Source: Halomonas sp. JB37
GTDB taxonomy: Bacteria; Pseudomonadota; Gammaproteobacteria; Pseudomonadales; Halomonadaceae
Length of the DNA: 64,000 nucleotides
Assembly: GCF_002332255.1 (NCBI RefSeq)
Contig: NZ_NRGW01000001.1
Location: forward strand, 1,736,001 to 1,800,000
Reading direction: 5' to 3'
The notes under the pieces were generated by a model. It saw only the letters and a list, made by a program, of their open reading frames with translations, ran no database searches and was not told where the DNA came from. Position 1 is the first letter of the stretch, and every line of letters starts with the position of its first letter. The translations under genes were made by a program, and so were the position numbers. Positions 10,271 to 18,274 of this stretch are shown piece by piece.

Positions 10271-10786
10271 ATGTCGTCGAACAGCACACCCAAGGTGGGC
10301 GTGATCATGGGGTCTAAGTCTGACTGGCCCGTCATGGAGCACGCAGTGGCGATGCTGGAACAGTTGGGCGTGGCGTATGAAACGCGCGTGGTATCGGCTC
10401 ATCGCACGCCTGACCTGCTGTTCGACTATGCCAAGAGCGCGGCTGAGCGCGGCCTACAGGTGATTGTGGCTGGCGCGGGTGGCGCGGCCCACTTGCCAGG
10501 TATGGTTGCTTCACAAACGCCGCTGCCCGTGCTGGGCGTGCCGGTAGAGTCCAAAGCCTTGAAGGGCTTGGATTCACTGCTTTCGATTGCGCAGATGCCA
10601 GGTGGTATTGCGGTAGGAACACTCGCAATTGGTAAAGCGGGGGCGACCAACGCCGGGCTACTGGCGGCACAAATCGTCGGCCTGCAAGATGCTGCGGTGC
10701 GCAGTGCGGTAGAAGCCTTTCGCGCTGAGCAGACTCAGAAAGTACTCGACAACCCAGATCCGCGCCCCGAGCCGGACGTTGAATAA
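10271..10786 (+). CDS. purE: N5-carboxyaminoimidazole ribonucleotide mutase
   Basis: This 171-residue class I PurE converts N5-CAIR to CAIR in purine synthesis. It shows the N-terminal '[13 protein letters not shown]' motif (residues 10-22), 'VVSAHRTPD' with the catalytic histidine, and '[12 protein letters not shown]'. The frame is open upstream, but the ATG at 10271 has GAGGAG eight bases before it and begins at the usual family position, so longer starts are rejected. It is followed 12 bp later by purK and clearly forms a two-gene operon with it. Confidence 0.97.
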   Translation: MSSNSTPKVGVIMGSKSDWPVMEHAVAMLEQLGVAYETRVVSAHRTPDLLFDYAKSAAERGLQVIVAGAGGAAHLPGMVASQTPLPVLGVPVESKALKGLDSLLSIAQMPGGIAVGTLAIGKAGATNAGLLAAQIVGLQDAAVRSAVEAFRAEQTQKVLDNPDPRPEPDVE

Positions 10787-10798
10787 GGAAGCTCGGTT

Positions 10799-11956
10799 AT
10801 GACGTCTGGTATTACCAAGCATTCAGGCATGACCCAACGTATTGGCATTTTAGGCGCCGGTCAGCTTGGCCGTATGTTAGCGCTGGCAGGATATCCGCTG
10901 GGCAATCGCTTCACCTTCCTGGATACCACGGGCAACCCCAGTGCAGGCATCGGTGAGGTGATCATCGACCCCGATAACCAGCGCTTGGCCGAGTTCCTGG
11001 CTAACGTCGATGTGGTGACCTACGAGTTTGAACACTTGCCCGTTCAATTGGTGCGCGACATTGAACAGCACAAGCCGGTATATCCCAGCAGCCGGGCAAT
11101 TGAAGTGTGCCAGAACCGTGTCGAAGAAAAGACGCTGTTTGATCGCTTGGGCATCCCCACGCCCGCCTACCGGGTCGTTGAGAGTGCCGAGCAGCTTGAA
11201 GCTGCCGCTCGTGAGCTTGGCTGCCCCGTGGTGGCCAAATCAGTCACTGAGGGCTACGACGGCAAAGGCCAGGCGGTGCTGAAGCATCCTGAGCAGGCGC
11301 AGGACGCATGGGCGGCTATCGGCCACTCGCAGCTGGTGGTTGAGGCCTTCGTTGATTTCGTGCGCGAAGTGTCAATGATTGCTGTACGGGGTCGCGATGG
11401 CGAGGTGGTGTTCTATCCCATGGCGGAAAACCAGCACGTCGACGGCATTTTGCGCTACTCGGTCGCGCCGCTGCCTGACTTGGATGCCAGCGTTCAGCAA
11501 ACCGCCGATAGCTATATTCGTGCGCTGTTAGATGAGCTGGATTATGTGGGTGTACTGGCGCTGGAGTTGTTTCAAACCCGTGACGGCAGCCTGCTAGCCA
11601 ATGAAATGGCGCCTCGCGTGCATAATTCTGGCCATTGGACCATGGATGGGGCCGTCACCAGCCAGTTTGAAAACCATCTGCGTGCGATACAGGGGCTGCC
11701 GCTAGGCGATACGCAAGCGATTGCGCCCACCTGCATGATTAACGTCATTGGCCGCGAAGGCGATAACGCGGCCATGCTGGCGCTTGCTAACACGCATCTG
11801 CACCGCTATGACAAAGCTGAGCGCGCCGGTCGTAAGCTTGCCCACGTCAATATCCTAGCGGCCAACCACGCCGAACTGCTTGAAAAAGTGCGCACATGTA
11901 GCGCTTTGATGCCGGAGGCGCCGTCGCCAGCGCTTAGCTTTACTGACAAGCTCTGA
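10799..11956 (+). CDS. purK: 5-(carboxyamino)imidazole ribonucleotide synthase
   Basis: This 385-residue ATP-grasp enzyme makes N5-CAIR from AIR, ATP and bicarbonate, supplying PurE. The N-terminal 'IGILGAGQLGRMLALAG' dinucleotide-like motif is at residues 14-30. The ATP-grasp part includes 'VVAKSVTEGYDGKGQAVL' and the metal-binding 'NEMAPRVHNSGHWT'. The ATG at 10799 follows AAGGAAG; a second ATG at 10829 is closer to the usual family N-terminus, so ten extra N-terminal residues are uncertain. It ends at a strong bidirectional terminator. Confidence 0.96.
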   Translation: MTSGITKHSGMTQRIGILGAGQLGRMLALAGYPLGNRFTFLDTTGNPSAGIGEVIIDPDNQRLAEFLANVDVVTYEFEHLPVQLVRDIEQHKPVYPSSRAIEVCQNRVEEKTLFDRLGIPTPAYRVVESAEQLEAAARELGCPVVAKSVTEGYDGKGQAVLKHPEQAQDAWAAIGHSQLVVEAFVDFVREVSMIAVRGRDGEVVFYPMAENQHVDGILRYSVAPLPDLDASVQQTADSYIRALLDELDYVGVLALELFQTRDGSLLANEMAPRVHNSGHWTMDGAVTSQFENHLRAIQGLPLGDTQAIAPTCMINVIGREGDNAAMLALANTHLHRYDKAERAGRKLAHVNILAANHAELLEKVRTCSALMPEAPSPALSFTDKL

Positions 11957-11973
11957 TAGCAAACTGTAATTGC

Positions 11974-12006
11974 AAAAAGCCGCCTGCTAGCAACAGGCGG
12001 CTTTTT
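11974..12006 (+). terminator. Terminator of purEK (bidirectional)
   Basis: A perfect 13-bp stem AAAAAGCCGCCTG / CAGGCGGCTTTTT with a 7-nt loop has an A tract on one side and a T tract on the other. It can therefore stop purK transcription and also transcription from the opposing TraX-type gene. Confidence 0.94.
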
Positions 12007-12015
12007 AGTGCTGGC

Positions 12016-12057
12016 GATTGAGCACTACTGATTAAGCACTAATGATTGAGCGCTGCT
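12016..12057. repeat. Three imperfect tandem 14-bp units
   Basis: The units are GATTGAGCACTACT, GATTAAGCACTAAT and GATTGAGCGCTGCT, followed by a truncated fourth starting GATCACT. They lie between the purK terminator and the stop codon of the TraX-type gene at 12072. They code for nothing recognisable. Confidence 0.8.
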
Positions 12058-12071
12058 GATCACTGACGCAT

Positions 12072-12875
12072 TTAGCTCAACTGGCCACTCAGTAGTACCC
12101 ACAGCGCAATTAATGCGAAGTGGCCGGGATACCAGGCTAGCCATAAACGGCGCGGCATCTCCACGATGACGGTGGGAATATAGCGGGCCGCACCGGCTGC
12201 TAAAATCAGCACGATGACGCAGGTGCCAACGGTGAATGATTTGGCCATATCCGAAGCATTCATTTGCCCTGCGATCCAGAGCACTGGAAAGGCCGCTAGC
12301 CCCGCCCATAGGCGCGCTTGGAAATGGTTGCCTGCTTGATGTAATGCGTGCATCGCAAACATTAATAGCGGAATCAGCAGCAGCCCGTTATGACCGTATT
12401 CCACCCAAAACCCGAGTAAATACCAAACCGTCACACCGACCGCTGAACCGGCTAACAGCCAAGGTAACCCTAGCGTTTGCTGCTGATAGTGCTGCCAGCC
12501 TTGGCGGACTAACGTACCCAGCACTAGGCCACTGGCCAGGGTAAAGCAGACGTTTAAGATAAACGCGTCGGATGCACGGGGCATGACCATATAGGGCAAC
12601 TGAGCAACCAGGCCAATCACTAAAATGCGGCGTGAATAGCGCAGCGGGTTACGCGTATTAAACAGCCCGTGCCAGGCCACCATTGCAGCGAAAAGTGGGA
12701 AAGCAATGCGGCCAATGGATGAACCTGCCCAACCTAAATCCCAATCGCCCGGCAATACATAGCGCGTGAGATGATCGACGGTCATTGTGAACAGTGCTAA
12801 CCATTGCCCCCAGCCAGTCCAATGGGATGACGGGCGCGAGTAAGTGTCTGGGTGAGTACCCGGTGAAAGAGCCAT
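12072..12875 (-). CDS. TraX-family integral membrane protein
   Basis: This 267-residue protein has about seven hydrophobic segments and the TraX pattern: 'WLALFTMTVDHL' near the start, 'IGRIAFPLFAAMVAW', 'RRILVIGLVAQLPYM' and 'NVCFTLASGLVLGTLV'. TraX on F plasmids acetylates pilin, but chromosomal relatives occur widely without conjugation genes and have a probable acyltransferase role. No tra genes adjoin it, so a conjugation role is unlikely here. GGAGG lies five bases before the ATG. It is a single-gene unit convergent with purEK. Confidence 0.85.
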   Translation of the reverse strand: MALSPGTHPDTYSRPSSHWTGWGQWLALFTMTVDHLTRYVLPGDWDLGWAGSSIGRIAFPLFAAMVAWHGLFNTRNPLRYSRRILVIGLVAQLPYMVMPRASDAFILNVCFTLASGLVLGTLVRQGWQHYQQQTLGLPWLLAGSAVGVTVWYLLGFWVEYGHNGLLLIPLLMFAMHALHQAGNHFQARLWAGLAAFPVLWIAGQMNASDMAKSFTVGTCVIVLILAAGAARYIPTVIVEMPRRLWLAWYPGHFALIALWVLLSGQLS

Positions 12876-13016
12876 AAAACCTCCGTGTTGATCAACGGCA
12901 ATGATACACAGACTCAGGCTGTTCTACCTAGTTCACTGAATTTGCTGCGTTTGAAAGGAGTGAGAATGGGCGGTATCTGAGCGAAAACGTGCCTGCATTG
13001 TGCTGCTTTAAAACGC

Positions 13017-13042
13017 GTCACCCCGGCATAGGCCGGGGTGAC
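13017..13042 (-). terminator. Terminator of the ABC transporter operon
   Basis: A perfect 11-bp stem GTCACCCCGGC / GCCGGGGTGAC with a 4-nt loop lies 50 bp beyond the binding-protein stop codon. On the minus strand it is followed by GCGTTTTAAAG, a short T run. Confidence 0.75.
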
Positions 13043-13092
13043 GATAGCACTTATTACTCGATAAGCGGGAGACCGCCCATTGAGTGCTACGA

Positions 13093-13863
13093 TTACTCTT
13101 CGCCGAAGTAGCGAGTAAAGATTTCGTCGTAGGTGCCGTCTTCTTGTACTTCAGCCAGCGCTTCGTTGAATTTCTCGGCTAGCGCTTCATCGCGCTGACG
13201 GAAGGCGATACCAAAGCCATCGCCGAAGTATTCCTTGGGTTCGCTAATGCGCTCACCGATCACTACATAGTCAGCGTCGTCGCTTTCAAGCAGCGTTGTT
13301 TGGCCAATCGGGAAGTCGAGGAAAACGATGTCTAGACGCTCGGCTTCCATGTCCAGCACCATGTCGTCAGCCGTAGAGTAGCGGCTGATTTCGGCGACGC
13401 TGCTAAAGTTGTCTGTGACGTAGTTATCTTGCAAGGTGCCGCGCTGAACGCCGATAGTCATGCCTGCCAGCGTTTCTTCATTTGCTTCACTGATGTCCAG
13501 GTCGCTGGCGGCAAACCAGGCTGACGGCATAGTGATGTAGGGGTCAGAAAACAGCACCTGCTCACGACGCTCATCGTTGATGGTCATCGACGACATGATG
13601 GCGTCGTAGTTGCGTGACATCAGGCCGGGAACAATGCCATCCCACTCTTGCTCGACCCATTCACAGGTAACGCCCATGCGATCGCACAGCTCGTTGCCAA
13701 GGTCGATATCGAAGCCGGTAAGCTCGCCTTCAGCGGTACGAAATTCCATCGGCTCATAGGGAACATCTACGCCAATACGAACGTTGTCGTAATCACGCGC
13801 TTGAGCGGAGGAGGCTGCGGCGATGGCTACGCCCAGAAGAGAAACCGTTACTAGTTTTTTCAT
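13093..13863 (-). CDS. Periplasmic basic-amino-acid-binding protein of ABC transporter (ArgT/HisJ/AotJ-like)
   Basis: This 256-residue protein starts with a Sec signal peptide (cleavage after residue 22, ...SSAQA) and continues as a family-3 solute-binding fold: 'GVDVPYEPMEF' at the ligand site, 'GFDIDLGNELC', 'WDGIVPGLMSRNYDAIMSSM' and 'GVQRGTLQ'. It delivers substrate to the permeases encoded upstream. Its gene is last in the minus-strand cluster and separated by 172 bp from the permease gene, a gap that may hold its own promoter or a processing site raising its expression. The arginine/ornithine specificity is inferred from similarity to AotJ/ArgT and from the AstE-like neighbour. Confidence 0.88.
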   Translation of the reverse strand: MKKLVTVSLLGVAIAAASSAQARDYDNVRIGVDVPYEPMEFRTAEGELTGFDIDLGNELCDRMGVTCEWVEQEWDGIVPGLMSRNYDAIMSSMTINDERREQVLFSDPYITMPSAWFAASDLDISEANEETLAGMTIGVQRGTLQDNYVTDNFSSVAEISRYSTADDMVLDMEAERLDIVFLDFPIGQTTLLESDDADYVVIGERISEPKEYFGDGFGIAFRQRDEALAEKFNEALAEVQEDGTYDEIFTRYFGEE

Positions 13864-14035
13864 TTTTCTACTCCGTAGAGAACAGGTTTACTAATTATCA
13901 TCCCCCTTAACGTACCCCAGCTGGTGGCAGACGAAAAGAGGCAATTACTGCTATAAACCAACGCTTGTTTGACGGTGGTAATTTAGGTTTGCTACTGCCA
14001 CAAACTTATTAGGTCCAGGGGCTAGCATTGATTGA

Positions 14036-14767
14036 TTACGGCGTTTGTGGCTGTAAGTGCGCCAATAGGCGTTTTTCCAAGAAACGGAAAAAGTACAAAA
14101 TTGCGAACGTTAAGCACAGGTAGATAGCCGCGACAAACAGAAACGCATCGAACGGGGCGTAAAAACGTGCATATACAAAGCGTGCGGCACCGGTTAAATC
14201 CATCAGTGTGACTACGCTGGCAATCGCGCTTGCATGCAGCATAAAGATTACTTCGTTGCCGTAGGCGGGCAGGGCACGACGAAAAGCGCTGGGTAAAATA
14301 ATCCGCCGCATCATTAGGCCTCGTGACATGCCGTAGGCACGGGCAGCTTCGATCTCACCTTGCGAAGTCGCTTTGATCGCACCGCGAAAAATCTCGGTGG
14401 TATAGGCGGCAGTGTTAAGCGTGAAGGCAATCAGCGCAGGATAAAAAGCGCCGCGCAGTATGGGCCATAAAAAAGACTCTTGGATGCCGTCGATAAACAC
14501 CACGCCGTAATAGATGATGTAAAGCTGAATCAGCAGCGGCGTGCCGCGAAATACATAGGTAAACAGGTAAATCGGCAAACTAATCCATTTATGCTTTGAG
14601 CTGCGCATAATCGCAAGCGGCACGGCAATAATGAGCCCCGCAATCAGCGATAAAAAGACCAGTTGTGTGGTGGTGACAAACCCTTGGGCGTAGTACCCAA
14701 GCGTATCGGCGGTAAAAATGGTGTTGCCAGCGAGCGCGTCATTAAACCAAGTGGAAATATCAAGCAT
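14036..14767 (-). CDS. Amino-acid ABC transporter permease, HisM/AotM type
   Basis: This 243-residue inner-membrane permease has the HisM/GlnP fold, about five transmembrane segments and the EAA loop 'EIEAARAYGMSRGLMMRRII' that contacts the ATPase. The open frame extends 24 codons upstream into the preceding gene, but the ATG at 14767 is preferred. It follows GGAGG and lies one base past the upstream stop, and the resulting N-terminus 'MLDISTWF' mirrors that of the partner permease ('MLDLQGYG'). Confidence 0.9.
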   Translation of the reverse strand: MLDISTWFNDALAGNTIFTADTLGYYAQGFVTTTQLVFLSLIAGLIIAVPLAIMRSSKHKWISLPIYLFTYVFRGTPLLIQLYIIYYGVVFIDGIQESFLWPILRGAFYPALIAFTLNTAAYTTEIFRGAIKATSQGEIEAARAYGMSRGLMMRRIILPSAFRRALPAYGNEVIFMLHASAIASVVTLMDLTGAARFVYARFYAPFDAFLFVAAIYLCLTFAILYFFRFLEKRLLAHLQPQTP

Positions 14768-14768
14768 C

Positions 14769-15470
14769 TCACTGACCTCCAAAGCCGATGTCATAGCGTT
14801 TCTGCAAGCGCGCAAAAATCCATTCGGATACGCTGGCAATTAGCAGATAAACCACGGCGACGGGAATTAAAAAGGTGAACGGTTCGTGAGTGGCGCGGGA
14901 GGCTTCGGCGGCGACGCGAACCATATCGGTCAGGCCAATAACGGACACCAGCGCGGTGGTTTTCAGCAATACCATCCAGTTATTCGATAGCCCTGGCAGC
15001 GCATGGCGCATCATTTGTGGGAAACGAATGCGTCTAAATACCAAGCCGCTACTCATACCGTAGGCTTTACCCGCCTCAATCTGACCGTTGTCGACCGCCA
15101 TAAAGGCACCGCGAAAGGTCTCGCCCATGTAGGCGCCAAAGATGAAGCCAATGGTCAGCACACCGGCGGCGAAGGCATTGAAGTTAATATAAAGATCGAT
15201 CTCGTAGTTGTAATAAAGCATGTCGCTAATAGCGTTCACGCCAATTTGGCCGCCAAAAAAGAGCAGCATCATCAGCACGAGATCAGGCACGCCACGAATT
15301 AACGTGGTGTAAACAGTAGCGGTTCGCCTTAAAAACCAATTACGCGACATCTTTGCGGTGGCGGTTAGCAGCCCCAAAATAATCGCCAAAAGTAACGAAA
15401 GCACCGCCAACTGAATAGTGACGCCAGCCCCTTCGATCAGCCGGGGACCATAACCTTGTAAATCAAGCAT
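14769..15470 (-). CDS. Amino-acid ABC transporter permease, HisQ/AotQ type
   Basis: This 233-residue permease is paired with the HisM-type gene that follows one base after its stop. It shows the standard N-terminal 'LIEGAGVTIQLAVLSL', the 'TTLIRGVPDLVLMMLLFFG' segment and the EAA loop 'QIEAGKAYGMSSGLVFRRI'. Together the two permeases form the membrane channel of a histidine/arginine/ornithine-type importer. It lies 15 bp after the ATPase gene within one operon. Confidence 0.92.
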   Translation of the reverse strand: MLDLQGYGPRLIEGAGVTIQLAVLSLLLAIILGLLTATAKMSRNWFLRRTATVYTTLIRGVPDLVLMMLLFFGGQIGVNAISDMLYYNYEIDLYINFNAFAAGVLTIGFIFGAYMGETFRGAFMAVDNGQIEAGKAYGMSSGLVFRRIRFPQMMRHALPGLSNNWMVLLKTTALVSVIGLTDMVRVAAEASRATHEPFTFLIPVAVVYLLIASVSEWIFARLQKRYDIGFGGQ

Positions 15471-15485
15471 GGTAAGCCTCGCAGA

Positions 15486-16256
15486 TCAGTATTTGGGTGC
15501 TAAAAATTGCTTCAGACGCGGAGACTGCGGATTACCAAGCACCTGATCAGGCGGCCCCGCTTCTTCCACTAAGCCCTGATGAAGATAAATAACCTGACTG
15601 GATACATCGCGAGCAAAGCTCATCTCGTGCGTGACCACGACCATCGTTCGGCCTTCATCAGCCAAACCGTGCATGACTTTGAGTACGTCGCCGACAAGCT
15701 CAGGGTCAAGTGCAGAGGTGGGCTCGTCAAACAGCATGACCTCTGGGTCCATCGCCAGGGCGCGGGCAATCGCGCCACGCTGCTGCTGCCCACCTGACAT
15801 TTGGGCGGGGTAGGCATTGGCACGAGCCGTTAAACCCACGCGATCAAGCAAGGCGTGGGCATGTTCTAAGGCTTCTTTTTTGGGTTTTTTCAGCACATTG
15901 ATCGGCGCTTCTATAATATTTTCCAGCAGCGTCATGTGTGCCCACAGATTAAAGCTTTGGAACACCATCGAAAGCTTGGCGCGCATTTGCACCACCTGCT
16001 TCCAATCTTCCGGTTCGCGGCCGTGTTTAGTGGTCTTAAAGCGGATTGGCTCGCCGTGAACAATGAGTTCGCCATCGTCGGGCTGCTCAAGCAGGTTCAT
16101 GCAGCGTAAAAAGGTACTTTTACCTGACCCAGAGGCGCCAATCAGCGTGATGACATCGCCCTTTTGGGCTTGCAATGAAAGGCCTTTCAGGACTTCCGTA
16201 TCGCCAAAGCGCTTTTTAATATTACGCACTTCAAGGGGAGTAGGCGTAGCGGCCAT
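15486..16256 (-). CDS. Amino-acid ABC transporter ATPase, HisP/AotP type
   Basis: This 256-residue ATPase energises the importer. Walker A is 'GASGSGKST' (about residue 40), the signature is 'MSGGQQQRGAIARAL', and Walker B plus D-loop read 'VMLFDEPTSALDPE', followed by the H-loop histidine in 'VVVTHEMSFA'. The frame continues 11 codons upstream, but the ATG at 16256 has GGAGCC at the right distance and gives the family N-terminus 'PLEVRNIKKRFG'. It is the first gene of the ABC operon. Confidence 0.95.
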   Translation of the reverse strand: MAATPTPLEVRNIKKRFGDTEVLKGLSLQAQKGDVITLIGASGSGKSTFLRCMNLLEQPDDGELIVHGEPIRFKTTKHGREPEDWKQVVQMRAKLSMVFQSFNLWAHMTLLENIIEAPINVLKKPKKEALEHAHALLDRVGLTARANAYPAQMSGGQQQRGAIARALAMDPEVMLFDEPTSALDPELVGDVLKVMHGLADEGRTMVVVTHEMSFARDVSSQVIYLHQGLVEEAGPPDQVLGNPQSPRLKQFLAPKY

Positions 16257-16372
16257 AAGATTGGCTCCAGTACAGAGTTGCCGCAGCAACAGTAGGTTGT
16301 TTGGTGCGGCTGGCGCGAAAAAAGGGGCGATTCTATCAGGCCGGGCACACTGCGCGCGCCCTAATTATGAGA

Positions 16373-16403
16373 TTAAGCATTCGACGTTCGTCGTGGTGCT
16401 TAA
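16373..16403. promoter_or_regulatory. Nested inverted repeat upstream of the ABC operon
   Basis: Outer arms TTAAGCA / TGCTTAA (16373-16379 and 16397-16403) enclose inner arms CGACG / CGTCG (16382-16386 and 16389-16393). It sits in the 256-bp gap between the AstE-like stop and the ATPase start, about 117 bp upstream of that start. It could be an operator or a transcript hairpin; no regulator is assigned. Confidence 0.4.
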
Positions 16404-16512
16404 GGGCCTGTGATCATCTCGCCATTATTATTGTCAACATCGCTTACTTTTATACGGTTTAAAAGCGCATTTTTTCTCGACTCTTTCGTGATGCTCTTAG
16501 TGTTGTACTGAT

Positions 16513-17499
16513 TTAAGATTGCGCTGAAATAGGCACTACTAATAGTGCTGCCCGAGCGCCCACTTCAACGTTGGCGTTAGGAAATACCACGCAAAGAGGC
16601 GTATCACCTACTCGAATATCACCCGCAGTGCCGTCTTGCGACAAAAGCGTGCCGGGCTCGAAGCGGCTGAAATTGAGCGTGTCGTCGGCAAAGCACAGTT
16701 GGAAATCGTCAGAGTGGCGCATGAGTTCGTGGTGCACTTGAAAAAACACCATCTGTGATGCTGGCTTACCTGCTGGCTGATGACCTTCACTTAGTGATGT
16801 CAGCAGCGCACGCATGGGTGCCAGCGATGCCATGTCATTTTGGCCAAAAGGTGCGACACGCCCCAGCTCAATAGTAAACGCCTGGGCTGCGTGATAATGC
16901 TTGCTGTAGTGGGAGAATGTCCAGCTGTGCTGATGTTGATGCAGCACTGCCTGCATGTCCGCCGCGGCGAACCAGCTCCACTGCGCAGGGTCGGTCGCTG
17001 ATTGCGCAAAGGGTTGCACGACAAAGCGTGGGTAGCGGCTGCCTCGTATGGCGGTATGAAGGTCGTAATGTAGCTTGGGTTGGTGGGCATGTCGGGCGTA
17101 AAAATGATCGACCGCGGCCATTAGTTCACGGGCACGATCAGGCTCTGGGCCTTCAGCCGTTAGCTCGCGATTGAACAGGCGGTTTAAATTAGTGCTGAGA
17201 AAGCGCCGCTGAGCCTTAAGCGCAGGCAAATTGCCTAGAATGACTAACATGGGCGCGCCAAGAGTAACGGTGCCTGCTTCCAAAGCGCTTAGCCACTCAC
17301 CGATCAGCTCAACCGGCGCCGTTTCGTTGCCGTGGATCGCTGCTGAAAAGATACAAGCGTGGGCATCAGCGCTTGGCTGATGAGGGGTGAGCTCCATAAT
17401 GCCAGGCGCATGCAAAGAATACGTTCCGCTTTTAAAAGCGCCGCTGCGAGAGGCGGGGAGCTGCCCGTCAAGCGACCAATCTAGCCAGTGGCCTAGCAT
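16513..17499 (-). CDS. astE: Succinylglutamate desuccinylase/aspartoacylase-family protein (AstE/AotO-like)
   Basis: This 328-residue zinc carboxypeptidase-like hydrolase would release glutamate from N-succinylglutamate in the last step of the arginine succinyltransferase pathway. Zinc ligands are seen in 'HGNETAPVE' and in the histidine of 'HYDLHTAIRGSRYPRF', and the catalytic glutamate in 'FTIELGRVAPFG'. The ATG at 17499 follows AAAGGAAC; a 38-codon upstream extension has no RBS and looks unlike the family. Other ast genes are absent here, and the neighbouring transporter recalls the Pseudomonas aot operon, whose AotO is of this family. The family is sure, the exact substrate less so. Confidence 0.85.
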   Translation of the reverse strand: MLGHWLDWSLDGQLPASRSGAFKSGTYSLHAPGIMELTPHQPSADAHACIFSAAIHGNETAPVELIGEWLSALEAGTVTLGAPMLVILGNLPALKAQRRFLSTNLNRLFNRELTAEGPEPDRARELMAAVDHFYARHAHQPKLHYDLHTAIRGSRYPRFVVQPFAQSATDPAQWSWFAAADMQAVLHQHQHSWTFSHYSKHYHAAQAFTIELGRVAPFGQNDMASLAPMRALLTSLSEGHQPAGKPASQMVFFQVHHELMRHSDDFQLCFADDTLNFSRFEPGTLLSQDGTAGDIRVGDTPLCVVFPNANVEVGARAALLVVPISAQS

Positions 17500-17622
17500 T
17501 GCTGGTTCCTTTATCCGTGTTGATGTCAGCATAACCGTGAGCCTAGGTTTAGCACGTTGAGCGGGAGTGACAAACCCATAGGTCGTTCGCGTGAAAAAGC
17601 CCAGTTTAATCATGAAACAATG

Positions 17623-17655
17623 AAAAAGCGCCCATGCTAAGCATGAGCGCTTTTG
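17623..17655 (-). terminator. Terminator of the hemerythrin gene
   Basis: Arms AAAAGCGC...CATGC and GCATG...GCGCTTTT form a long hairpin just beyond the stop at 17673. Read on the minus strand it ends in a T run (the A run at 17623-17627). Confidence 0.8.
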
Positions 17656-17672
17656 GCAGAAGAAATGTCAGA

Positions 17673-18113
17673 TTAGGCTGAGCGCTGGCGCTTCATCTCT
17701 TGCTGATACTCGCTGGCGAGAGAGGTTTTTTGTTTGTCTTCAAGCCCACGCCCAGCCAGCTGGAAAACTTCTTGCTCTTCTTCATCCAGGTGGTGGGTCA
17801 CTAAATGCTGCAGCTGTTTAGCATGGGTCAGCCAGTGAGTCGCGCTATATTCAGTCTCATCGAGCAGCTCTAATAGCTCGTCAATTTCATGGTGCTCAGC
17901 TACGCTGTGGCGCGCTTTTTCTTGGGTTAAATCAATGGCCATCATGGGGATATAAAGCGATCGCTCTTCCGCCGCCGCATGGTAGTGGAGTTCAGCCCGC
18001 ACCTGCTGATAAAGACTATCACGCTCTTCACTGTCGCCGTGGGTCTCAACTAACTGTGCGAGCAGGTCGCGTTGAATATCATGATCCTTGCGCAGGGCTT
18101 CAAAAATCGTCAT
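17673..18113 (-). CDS. Hemerythrin HHE-domain protein
   Basis: This 146-residue all-helical protein carries the histidine/glutamate pattern of HHE cation-binding domains: 'ALRKDHDIQRDLL' at residues 6-18, 'ELHYHAAAEERSLYIPM' at 41-57, 'VAEHHEIDELL' near 76 and 'LVTHHLDEEEQEVF' near 109. These residues would bind a di-iron centre. Relatives are linked to iron or oxygen sensing, NO stress and general stress responses. GGAGC lies eight bases before the ATG. It appears to be a single-gene unit with its own terminator. Confidence 0.9.
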   Translation of the reverse strand: MTIFEALRKDHDIQRDLLAQLVETHGDSEERDSLYQQVRAELHYHAAAEERSLYIPMMAIDLTQEKARHSVAEHHEIDELLELLDETEYSATHWLTHAKQLQHLVTHHLDEEEQEVFQLAGRGLEDKQKTSLASEYQQEMKRQRSA

Positions 18114-18213
18114 TCCTAGCTCCTTGGAAACGTTTCAGGGGTTAGCATGACAAAAGCTAACGGTGGATGGCGTAAAGTGCAAGGTGGCAAATATGTTCAT
18201 TTTTAATGAGTAT

Positions 18214-18239
18214 AGTGGTGGGCATGCTACCCCACCACT
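18214..18239. other. Hairpin downstream of the lactonase gene
   Basis: A perfect 9-bp stem AGTGGTGGG / CCCACCACT lies 36 bp after the lactonase stop codon. No T run follows on either strand, so it may be a weak or Rho-assisted terminator or a transcript-stabilising hairpin. Confidence 0.45.
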
Positions 18240-18274
18240 GAAAGCTCTCGGTATCAATTGGCCGTATGGCCCTG

